Assembly (NCBI GenBank): GCA_900554975.1
Contig: USJI01000106.1
Coordinates: 1-5,016 of the forward strand
Source of the DNA: an uncultured Ruminococcus sp.
GTDB lineage: Bacteria; Bacillota; Clostridia; Oscillospirales; Ruminococcaceae
Reading direction: 5' to 3'
DNA: 5,016 nt
Below the pieces are notes generated by a model. The model was not told where the DNA came from and searched no databases. It was given only the letters and a program-made list of their open reading frames with translations. The position numbers and the translations under genes are program-made. How positions within the stretch are numbered: position 1 is the stretch's first letter; the number at the start of each line of letters is the position of its first letter. Shown here piece after piece: positions 1 through 5,016 of the stretch.

Positions 1-150
1 CGTGGTTTTTCCATACTGCCGTCCTCGGTTGATGCAGAAATACTGTCCTCTGTCTACCATTCCTTTTATCTGTGCAAGTCGGCTGTCCAGATTGACCATG
101 TAATGTTCCTGCGAATTACAGCAACCGGTAATATTAAAGTAACGTTCCAT
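1..150 (-). CDS. AAA-like NTPase, N-terminal 50 residues (runs off left edge)
   Basis: Only the first 50 codons are present; the frame is open to base 1. The start ATG at 150-148 has a clear ribosome binding site (GAGGTGA, complement of 156-162) five bases upstream and a good promoter behind it. The peptide begins MERYFNITG and contains HYMVNLDSRL (residues 16-25), then VDRGQYF and INRGRQYGKTT (residues 40-50). From memory, this layout is typical of the AAA-like/AAA-ATPase-like proteins that occur in many copies in Lachnospiraceae and Ruminococcaceae, where an N-terminal nucleotide-binding domain precedes a long C-terminal region. The P-loop is a variant: Arg42 stands where the first Gly of GxxxxGK[ST] would be, as is usual for this group (RxRxxGKT). 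It is probably a separate transcription unit, because a terminator and a promoter lie between it and the operon to the right. Its function in the cell is not known from this fragment. Confidence 0.85.
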   Translation of the reverse strand, partial: MERYFNITGCCNSQEHYMVNLDSRLAQIKGMVDRGQYFCINRGRQYGKTT

Positions 151-190
151 ATATTTCACCTCGTGTTCGTGTGTGGTTTTTGTTACTCAT

Positions 191-219
191 ATTATACCAT
201 ATCACCGATGCAATTACAA
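191..219 (-). promoter_or_regulatory. sigma-A-type promoter with extended -10, driving the AAA-like gene at 150
   Basis: Reading the minus strand, TTGTAA (complement of 214-219) is followed by exactly 17 bases and then TATAAT (complement of 191-196). A TG lies one base before the -10 (TGGTATAAT), giving an extended -10 element. Transcription would start near 184, leaving a leader of roughly 35 bases before the ATG at 150, with the ribosome binding site in between. This is the best promoter match I see in the window. Confidence 0.75.
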
Positions 220-223
220 CTGA

Positions 224-242
224 AAGCTGCATATTCAAGCTG
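224..242. repeat. short direct repeat just upstream of the -35 box
   Basis: AAGCTG occurs at 224-229 and again at 237-242, a spacing of 13 bases, immediately upstream of the -35 element at 214-219. The copies are short and could be chance in AT-rich DNA. Their position would suit an activator site. Apart from the promoter and this repeat, I see nothing else supportable between 163 and 346. Confidence 0.2.
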
Positions 243-346
243 TAACAAAATCGAAATTATATATGTGAATTTAATGCGGCAATGCAAATATTCTGATTTG
301 TTGATATCGTCACCTATGTGAAATAATTCTTCCAATTATCAGAAAT

Positions 347-401
347 AAAACAATATATAAAATGAAGAGTCGGGTTTTCATCCGGCTCCTCAAATTGTTT
401 T
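347..401 (-). terminator. hairpin terminator of the minus-strand operon, probably bidirectional
   Basis: Bases 363-373 pair with 382-392 in an 11-base stem containing one A-C mismatch and one G-T wobble on the + strand, around an 8-base loop. On the minus strand the stem is followed by a T-rich run (ATTTTATATATTG). An outer pair of arms, AAAACAAT at 347-354 and ATTGTTTT at 394-401, is perfectly complementary and extends the structure. Because T-rich sequence flanks both sides it could stop transcription in either direction. It lies about 50 bases after the last stop codon of the operon (441) and separates it from the next gene's promoter. Confidence 0.7.
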
Positions 402-440
402 TATCACCAAAATTAATAATCATAACTTACAGATACACAA

Positions 441-656
441 TCATTCCATAATTTTATTTTCAAAATATGAACACTTCATGGAAGCACCTTTCTGCAAATT
501 ATATTTAAGGCAAAGGCATCTTGCATTCATTTCAAATTTCCATATTCCATGTTTCGGATCTACCGGTTTTATATTCTGATTTGCCGGATCATACCAGTAT
601 TTACAGAATGCACATCTTGTATTCTTATTGCCGCTCAGTTTAAATGATGTCATCAT
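441..656 (-). CDS. small Cys-rich protein, possible metal-binding domain (71 aa)
   Basis: I do not recognise a named family. The protein is 71 residues with five cysteines in the order Cys15-x2-Cys18, Cys47-x-Cys49 and Cys62. It also has aromatic residues beside the first pair (CAFCKYWYDP) and a KHGIWKFE segment before the second. The paired CxxC and CxC suggest a zinc ribbon or knuckle, or a disulphide-bonded fold; this is inference. No signal peptide or membrane segment is visible, so a cytoplasmic location is likely. The first of two adjacent Met codons (656) is preferred: GGAAGG (complement of 670-675) and TAGG (complement of 666-669) lie 13 and 9 bases upstream, inside the end of the preceding gene. 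Only 10 bases separate it from the stop of the glycine-zipper gene, so it is co-transcribed and probably translationally coupled. It is the last gene before the terminator. Confidence 0.75.
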   Translation of the reverse strand: MMTSFKLSGNKNTRCAFCKYWYDPANQNIKPVDPKHGIWKFEMNARCLCLKYNLQKGASMKCSYFENKIME

Positions 657-666
657 AATTTTAAGC

Positions 667-1779
667 CTACCTTCCGAAAAAACTCTTTATTCCATTCCAC
701 ACCTTACTTACTGTGCGTTTAACCCCACTGCATACTTTGCTTGCAACAGTTTTTGCTGCTGTACATACTTTTTTCCCTGCACTGATAACCTTTTCACCAA
801 CCTTGGTTCCTGCCAGTTTACCTGCAATTCCTCCAACTGTTCCGCCAACTACCGCACCAACCGGACCGAATACCATACCAATACTTGTTCCGATTTTACT
901 GCCGAGCATAGCCAGCGGCCAGGCAATTTTTTCTGAAAAAAGTCCTGCTGCCATTGCAAGATGCTGGTTCTTTATCTCAACAATAGCCTCAGCCATTGTC
1001 AATTCGCCCTTGACAACTCTTCCCATAATTTTTAATTTTTCGATTGCCTGTATAGCAATATTAGCTGAATCCACAGGAGTTGCAGGATCACGATATACCG
1101 GTAAAATATCATATTCCTTTGCAATTTCCAGTGCACCTGCCGTAGCTGCCTTCAATCCGGTGTCCTTGCCATAGAGAAGAGAGTCCTTAATAAGTTCCTT
1201 ATCTGATAATACTGCTTTAAAACCTAATTCCGTAACTTTCTGATATAAGTCATCAGCAGTATTCTTTATCGCCACATTTCCTGCCTGCTTCGCAGTATCC
1301 AGCAAGGCTTCCTTTATTTTGTATTTATTCCAGTTTCCGTCCTGCCATTCCTCAGGAGGTATAACTTCAACATCAAATACTTCTTCCTGATTTTCTTCAG
1401 ATTCATAAGAATTTGAAATTTTAGTCAGTTCAGAATAACATTCCGTAACATTTTTTGCAGTCTGTCCGGTCGATCTATTACTTTTCAGAACATCTTCTGC
1501 AAACCAGTTTTCTGCGGACTGACCATTTGACAGTGCATTATTCATCTCTGCCATTTTATCAGAATTAACAGTTATTGTATTCATTATACAAGAACAGATA
1601 ATATCAATTTCTTCGCTTTTTCTGTCCGGCATTTTTTCAGACAAATAATTATGCAGCCACTTATCTACCGGACTTAAATCAGCATTTTCCACATAACTTT
1701 CAATAGCATCTCTGAGAACCTCAGAAAATTTTTTTACATCATCCTCAGTTACAAATTCCTCTACATTCTTTTCATCCAT
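667..1779 (-). CDS. glycine-zipper protein with cationic amphipathic C-terminus (370 aa)
   Basis: I do not recognise a named family. Residues 1-135 are acidic and helical in appearance, with an acidic linker near 125-150 (SEENQEEVFDVEVIPPEEW). Residues 155-280 are rich in Ala, Lys and Glu and look all-alpha. Residues 285-328 form a hydrophobic glycine zipper: Gly at 293, 297, 301 and 305, then at 308, 312, 316, 320, 324 and 328, all at i,i+4 spacing. The tail (329-370) is an amphipathic, strongly basic helix with Lys/Arg every three or four residues, ending GIKSFFGR. Glycine zippers are known to drive tight helix packing in membranes and are common in pore-forming or membrane-perturbing proteins, so membrane insertion is a fair inference. 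No signal peptide is seen. The start at 1779 has AAGGAG (complement of 1787-1792) seven bases upstream, overlapping the stop of the AAA+ gene. This tight link suggests the ATPase acts on, or controls, this protein. Confidence 0.9.
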   Translation of the reverse strand: MDEKNVEEFVTEDDVKKFSEVLRDAIESYVENADLSPVDKWLHNYLSEKMPDRKSEEIDIICSCIMNTITVNSDKMAEMNNALSNGQSAENWFAEDVLKSNRSTGQTAKNVTECYSELTKISNSYESEENQEEVFDVEVIPPEEWQDGNWNKYKIKEALLDTAKQAGNVAIKNTADDLYQKVTELGFKAVLSDKELIKDSLLYGKDTGLKAATAGALEIAKEYDILPVYRDPATPVDSANIAIQAIEKLKIMGRVVKGELTMAEAIVEIKNQHLAMAAGLFSEKIAWPLAMLGSKIGTSIGMVFGPVGAVVGGTVGGIAGKLAGTKVGEKVISAGKKVCTAAKTVASKVCSGVKRTVSKVWNGIKSFFGR

Positions 1780-1790
1780 GCCAATTCTCC

Positions 1791-3269
1791 TTAAGCAGAA
1801 GCATTTTTGAATTTACGGTTTTCATATTCCTTTGAAAGCTTGTCAATAGAATCTTTCATTATTTCGGACAGCGAATGAGTATTATTTATAGATTCTATAA
1901 TATAATTTGTTGTCAGTTCTGTTTTGTCATCTGAAAATACGTTTTCAACAGCATCTTTTATGACACCTTCTATATCTGCACCGCTGTATCCTTCCGTCTT
2001 TTTCACAAGACCGTCTATATCAATCCCTGACAAATCATTTTTTCTGCGTTTTGAAATATGAATTTCAAATATTTTCTTACGTTCCTCTACTTTAGGAAGA
2101 CCTACATAAAAAATCTCGTCAAATCTTCCCTTACGCATGAGTTCAGGCGGAAGCTTCGTTATATCATTGGCTGTTGCCACTACAAATGCCGGACTGCTCT
2201 TTTCCTGCATCCATGTCAGAAAGGTTCCGAAAAGTCGTACTGTAACTTCACTTCCGCTACCGTCTATGCCTGCAAAAGCCTTTTCAAGTTCATCTATCCA
2301 TAATACACATGGAGATATAGCTTCTGCAAGCTTAATAGCCTTTCGCATATTTTCTTCTGATTCCCCAACATACTTTCCCATGATTTTACCCATATCAAGT
2401 CTCAGCAGCGGAACTTCAAACAGCTGAGCTGTAACCTTTGCTGTAAGTGACTTTCCGCATCCCGGCATACCTGCAATAAGTACCCCCTTTGGCATATCAA
2501 CACCGAATTCTATAGCCTTATTTATAGACTTGTATACCTTTGACTTGCGTCTGAGCCACTTTTTCAGATTTTCAAGTCCGCCGATATCTTCCGGGCGTTC
2601 CTTCAGAGGTATCATCTCAAGTATACCGGATTTCATAATCATCTGCTGTTTCTGTTCAAAAATAAGTCCCAGACTCTCACGCGTCAGCATTCCGTCCTGT
2701 GCCACAGCTGATGCCAGTATACTTTCAATTTCAAATTCTGTCAGGCCTTTGAAAGCAATTGACATTTCCTCAATAAGCTTGTCCATAACAGTCATATCCA
2801 TTTCTGTACTGAATTCTCTGATCTGATTTTTTATTTCCTTTTCAGAAGGATACTCAAGCTCAAGTATTGTTATAAACTTTTCAAGTTCTTTGGGAATCTT
2901 CACTATTGATGATACTATAACAACCACAGCATCAAGTCCCTGAGATATCTGAAGTGCAATATTCTTGAGCTGGGCGGTAACGTCCAGTTCATTAAGATAA
3001 CCGGCAATATCCTTGAGAACAAGAAACTTTCTGTCAAGTTCATTGTCATTGAGCAAAAGCTTTAATGTTTCAGAAAGGCTCTTGTCCGGTATCAGAGGCT
3101 GTTTGTTTTTAAAACTCACGAATCCGTTTGCACCGTTCCACTCAAGCCCTTCACGGCCGCCCATAGCTTCCTGAATAATGCCGTCTGTTTTCACTTCTTC
3201 AAAAGAATTTATGTAAATAATCGGATAACCTGCATCAATGTATTTTTTAAGATTATTCTTCAGGTGCAT
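1791..3269 (-). CDS. Ycf46-type AAA+ ATPase (492 aa)
   Basis: An ATP-driven protein-remodelling ATPase, probably cytoplasmic and oligomeric. Residues 1-225 resemble the N-terminal region of cyanobacterial/plastid Ycf46: GYPIIYINSFEE at 14-25, then FLVLKDIAGYL (82-92) and VVVIVSSIVKIPKELE (115-130). This looks like a degenerate AAA-like domain without a Walker A motif. The second domain (about 226-445) is intact: Walker A GMPGCGKS (267-274), pore-side GKYVGESEEN (298-307), Walker B CVLWIDE (321-327) with Asp326/Glu327, sensor-1 Asn368 in VVATAND, arginine-finger candidates Arg379 and Arg382 in RKGRFDE, and a C-terminal helical part with GYSGADIEG (427-435). The stretch from GGLENLKKWLR through FGTFLTWMQEK matches Ycf46 closely from memory. 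No protease (HExxH) motif follows, so it is not FtsH. The start at 3269 has GGGGAG (complement of 3276-3281) six bases upstream, and the preceding gene stops three bases away. Its substrate is unknown; the adjacent glycine-zipper protein is the obvious candidate. Confidence 0.93.
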   Translation of the reverse strand: MHLKNNLKKYIDAGYPIIYINSFEEVKTDGIIQEAMGGREGLEWNGANGFVSFKNKQPLIPDKSLSETLKLLLNDNELDRKFLVLKDIAGYLNELDVTAQLKNIALQISQGLDAVVVIVSSIVKIPKELEKFITILELEYPSEKEIKNQIREFSTEMDMTVMDKLIEEMSIAFKGLTEFEIESILASAVAQDGMLTRESLGLIFEQKQQMIMKSGILEMIPLKERPEDIGGLENLKKWLRRKSKVYKSINKAIEFGVDMPKGVLIAGMPGCGKSLTAKVTAQLFEVPLLRLDMGKIMGKYVGESEENMRKAIKLAEAISPCVLWIDELEKAFAGIDGSGSEVTVRLFGTFLTWMQEKSSPAFVVATANDITKLPPELMRKGRFDEIFYVGLPKVEERKKIFEIHISKRRKNDLSGIDIDGLVKKTEGYSGADIEGVIKDAVENVFSDDKTELTTNYIIESINNTHSLSEIMKDSIDKLSKEYENRKFKNASA

Positions 3270-3272
3270 TTA

Positions 3273-3545
3273 TTACTCCCCACCAATTTCGCTATTATAA
3301 ACCTGTTCAAACACATCAATAATTTCATTAACCTTTTCATCAAATTCCTTTGGAAAGGCAACGTCAAAATGATCATTCTCTAATTTAAAAAACATAAAAA
3401 TCTGGGCATTATCTAAACCAAGCCTTGAACACAGACGCTCTCTGACCTTTACCTGATATACTTCATACGGCATTTTTCCAAACTTAACCTCACTCACTCT
3501 AAGTACATAGTTCTTATCATCTTTAGAATTAACAGTTGTTTTCAT
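3273..3545 (-). CDS. uncharacterised small protein (90 aa), likely partner of the AAA+ ATPase
   Basis: I do not recognise this protein. It begins MKTTVNSKDDKNYVLRVSEV and looks like a compact alpha/beta domain. A strand-like segment (residues 12-21) is followed by a basic helix (YQVKVRERLCSRLG, 30-43), two hydrophobic strands (AQIFMFFKLE, 47-56; FDVAFP, 60-65) and an acidic C-terminal helix (EFDEKVNEIIDVFEQVY). There is a single Cys (39), no signal peptide and no membrane segment. The start at 3545 is supported by TGAGGT (complement of 3553-3558) at a suitable distance. Its stop is three bases before the ATPase ATG, and the ribosome binding site of the ATPase lies within its last codons, so translation of the two is coupled. 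Such tight pairing suggests an adaptor or regulator of the ATPase, but that is inference from position only. Confidence 0.85.
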   Translation of the reverse strand: MKTTVNSKDDKNYVLRVSEVKFGKMPYEVYQVKVRERLCSRLGLDNAQIFMFFKLENDHFDVAFPKEFDEKVNEIIDVFEQVYNSEIGGE

Positions 3546-3579
3546 AATTGTAACCTCACTTTTAAATTTATATATTTTG

Positions 3580-3708
3580 TTAATTTAATCTGCTTAAAGC
3601 CTGCTTTGCATCTTCATTTCCTGCATCAGCAGCCTTTTTATAATACTTTTTAGCTTCGTCTATATTCTTCTTATTGACACCCCTTCCATATTCATAACAT
3701 TCACCCAT
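3580..3708 (-). CDS. single Sel1-repeat mini-protein (42 aa), possibly a frameshifted gene
   Basis: This short frame reads MGECYEYGRGV, then KKNIDEAKKYYKKAADAG, then NEDAKQALSRLN and a stop. It is one complete Sel1 repeat with the usual LG.CYE.G.GV and A..YY.KAA..G pattern, plus a capping helix like the end of the larger Sel1 protein upstream. The ATG at 3708 has no ribosome binding site of its own at the right distance. The strong site at 3734-3742 instead points to an ATG at 3724, which reads only MKDR before a TAA that ends one base before ATG 3708. Either the ribosome reinitiates, or a single extra base has shifted the frame: reading AAG for AAAG after that ATG gives MKTDKMGECYEYG in continuous frame. 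It differs from the neighbouring repeats in its Lys-rich central part, so it is not a recent copy of the array. Confidence 0.55.
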   Translation of the reverse strand: MGECYEYGRGVNKKNIDEAKKYYKKAADAGNEDAKQALSRLN

Positions 3709-3709
3709 T

Positions 3710-3724
3710 TTATCTGTCTTTCAT
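3710..3724 (-). other. 4-codon leader ORF (MKDR) ahead of the single Sel1 repeat
   Basis: ATG AAA GAC AGA TAA is read from 3724 to 3710 on the minus strand, and the next ATG (3708) begins one base after its stop. It has the only good ribosome binding site in this gap. It may be a reinitiation leader or the visible scar of a +1 frameshift in the AAA run; sequence alone does not decide. Confidence 0.4.
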
Positions 3725-3733
3725 GATAGCTAT

Positions 3734-3742
3734 CCTCTCCTT
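3734..3742 (-). promoter_or_regulatory. ribosome binding site between the two Sel1 genes
   Basis: The minus strand reads AAGGAGAGG here. The GAGG at its 3' end is nine bases from the ATG at 3724 but about 25 from the ATG at 3708, which is too far to serve the latter directly. It sits just after the stop of the large Sel1 gene (3748-3750) and indicates that a separate cistron was intended to start here. Confidence 0.6.
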
Positions 3743-3747
3743 ATTTT

Positions 3748-5016
3748 TCACCATGTTTTTCCCATTTTACTCAATGCATTTTGAGCTTCTTTATGACCTT
3801 GCCTTGCAGCTTTTCTGAACCATTCAACTGCTTTTACATCATCCTCTTCCACACCATCTCCATTGTAATAACAAAGTCCAAGATTATACTGTCCCCAGTA
3901 ATATCCCTGATCCGCTGCTTTTCTGAACCATTCAACAGCTTTTACATCATCCTTTTCCGCCCCTCTTCCATTTGCATAACAAACTCCAAGCCTATTCTGT
4001 GCGGAATCACATCCATGTTCTGCCGCTTTTCTGTACCATTCAACAGCTTTTACATAATCCTTTTCCACACCATATCCATTTGCATAACAAACTCCAAGCA
4101 TATCCTGTGCAGAATCATATCCCTGATCTGCCGCTTTTCTGAACCATTCAACTGCTTTTACGTTATCCTCTTCCACACCATCTCCTTTGTAATAACAAAA
4201 TCCAAGATTATGCTGTCCAAAGTACCATCCCTGATCTGCTGCTTTTCTGTACCATTCAACAGCTTTTACATAATCCCTTTCCACCCCATTTCCAGTGTCA
4301 TAACAAACTCCAAGACTATTCTGTGCAGGAATATATCCATGTTCTGCCGCTTTTCTGTACCATTCAACTGCTTTTACATCATCCTCTTCCACACCTTCAC
4401 CATTATTATAGTAATCACCAAGCTGGTATTGAGCCTGAATAAATCCGCTATCTGCACATTCTTTCATTATCTGAAATGCCTTTACCTTGTCTTCGGTATA
4501 ACATTTCAGATAATTGGCATATTCATATTTTGCAAGAATATCTCCTGTTTCTGCCAGCTTTTTTAATGGTTCTGAAAACATTTTTAAAATGTTTTTCTGC
4601 CTTTCCTCGTTGTCTTCACAGCACTGATATGCATAATTCATAGTAGATATAGGCTCATTATATCCATATGCTTTTACAAGCCATTCACGACATTTTGAAG
4701 CATCTATGTACACTCCGCAACCTTCTTGATATGACGATGCTACAATATACATCGCCCTTGGATTTCCATTTTCCGCCATGCTAAGCAGTTCAGGAAAGGC
4801 TTCTTTCCATCTGCCTTCAATATAACGCTGTTCCGGATCAATGTATTTTTCAAAACTTACATCTTTAAAGCTGATGTCGGCTTTTACATAATCTCCTACA
4901 TACTTATCCCTTTCAAGAATAACCAAGGGATCATTCAGCCCTATATAAAGGACATTCTTTTTGCCAATCGGAATTGAAAATTTTTCACCGTAAAGCCAGA
5001 CATTTTTTGGCGACAT
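3748..5016 (-). CDS. Sel1-repeat protein (422 aa visible; start at window edge)
   Basis: Sel1 repeats are TPR-like helical hairpins that act as scaffolds for protein-protein contacts. Six regular 36-residue repeats cover residues 195-410 in the pattern AQ..LG.CY..G.GVE.D.VKAVEW[YF]RKAA..G. A partial capping helix follows (AQNALSKMGKTW). Two weaker repeats lie before them, near 87-118 (AMYIVASSYQEGCGV) and 163-194 (AKYEYANYL to KECADSGF). Residues 1-65 are unlike Sel1, look beta-rich (NVLYIGLNDPLVILERD) and are not recognised. The ATG coincides with the last base of the window, so its ribosome binding site cannot be seen; the frame may continue upstream and this Met may be internal. No signal peptide is visible, which favours a cytoplasmic location, unlike many exported Sel1 proteins, provided this start is correct. 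It is probably the first or an early gene of the operon. Confidence 0.9.
   Translation of the reverse strand: MSPKNVWLYGEKFSIPIGKKNVLYIGLNDPLVILERDKYVGDYVKADISFKDVSFEKYIDPEQRYIEGRWKEAFPELLSMAENGNPRAMYIVASSYQEGCGVYIDASKCREWLVKAYGYNEPISTMNYAYQCCEDNEERQKNILKMFSEPLKKLAETGDILAKYEYANYLKCYTEDKVKAFQIMKECADSGFIQAQYQLGDYYNNGEGVEEDDVKAVEWYRKAAEHGYIPAQNSLGVCYDTGNGVERDYVKAVEWYRKAADQGWYFGQHNLGFCYYKGDGVEEDNVKAVEWFRKAADQGYDSAQDMLGVCYANGYGVEKDYVKAVEWYRKAAEHGCDSAQNRLGVCYANGRGAEKDDVKAVEWFRKAADQGYYWGQYNLGLCYYNGDGVEEDDVKAVEWFRKAARQGHKEAQNALSKMGKTW
3787..4434 (-). repeat. six tandem 108-bp coding repeats (Sel1 array)
   Basis: The units are, in reading order, 4434-4327, 4326-4219, 4218-4111, 4110-4003, 4002-3895 and 3894-3787, all exactly 108 bases and in frame. 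The best conserved part encodes VKAVEW[YF]RKAA. Unit 3 and unit 6 are unusually alike: 4134-4218 and 3810-3894 match at 80 of 85 bases by eye. The even length and high nucleotide identity suggest growth by recombination between units. Confidence 0.9.

Noticed and set aside
103..321. 72-residue + strand frame with a hydrophobic segment
   Set aside because: It overlaps the start, ribosome binding site and promoter of the minus-strand AAA-like gene, and has no ribosome binding site of its own.
713..1174. 153-residue + strand frame rich in Pro, Thr and Ala
   Set aside because: It is antisense to the glycine-zipper gene; its hydrophobic composition comes from the complement of Gly/Ala/Lys codons.
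1791..3269. FtsH-type membrane protease
   Set aside because: No transmembrane segment at the N-terminus and no HExxH metalloprotease domain after the AAA domain; the flanking motifs fit Ycf46 better.
3567..3598. Possible internal promoter ahead of the 90-aa gene (TATAAA on the minus strand, complement of 3567-3572)
   Set aside because: No -35-like hexamer lies at 16 to 18 bases; the match is explained by the AT-rich gap.
3787..4434. Regular repeats resembling a CRISPR-like array
   Set aside because: The period is exactly 108 bases and in frame, the whole unit is similar rather than repeat plus unique spacer, and it encodes Sel1 repeats.
3781..4566. Long open frame on the + strand across the Sel1 gene
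   Set aside because: It is antisense to the Sel1 array and its own repetitive Phe/Ile/Ser-rich protein simply mirrors the 108-base period; no family match or convincing ribosome binding site.

Overview
The window is AT-rich bacterial DNA with strong AGGAG-type ribosome binding sites, short intergenic gaps and A/T-rich codon use. Together with the protein families present, this suggests a low-GC Gram-positive anaerobe of the Clostridia, perhaps a Ruminococcus-like gut or rumen species. The taxonomic call is inference from family resemblance and composition; no marker gene is present. Every gene I can support lies on the minus strand, so the biological reading direction runs from right (5016) to left (1).

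Layout in transcription order. (1) 5016-3748: a Sel1-repeat protein, with an unrecognised N-terminal region, two degenerate repeats and six near-perfect 36-residue repeats; its start sits exactly on the window edge. (2) 3708-3580: a tiny one-repeat Sel1 ORF, preceded by a good ribosome binding site that points at a 4-codon out-of-frame leader, so it looks either frameshifted or translated by reinitiation. (3) 3545-3273: a 90-residue protein I do not recognise. (4) 3269-1791: a Ycf46-type AAA+ ATPase with a degenerate first AAA-like domain and an intact second one. (5) 1779-667: a 370-residue protein ending in a long glycine zipper and a cationic amphipathic tail, probably membrane-active. (6) 656-441: a 71-residue cysteine-rich, possibly metal-binding protein. 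A hairpin terminator at 347-401 follows. (7) A separate gene with its own promoter (191-219) begins at 150 and runs off the left edge; it encodes the N-terminus of an AAA-like NTPase with a variant P-loop.

Genes 3 to 6 are separated by only 3 to 11 bases, with ribosome binding sites lying inside or against the preceding stop codons, so they almost certainly form one translationally linked operon. Genes 1 and 2 are probably part of the same transcript (gaps of 39 and 34 bases, no terminator seen). The combination of Sel1 scaffold, small partner, ATP-driven remodeller, glycine-zipper membrane protein and Cys-rich small protein is not a pathway I recognise. A reasonable inference is an ATP-controlled protein-remodelling system acting on a membrane-inserting protein, with Sel1 repeats as the protein-protein interaction platform. 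A stress-response or defence role is possible but is not shown by the sequence.
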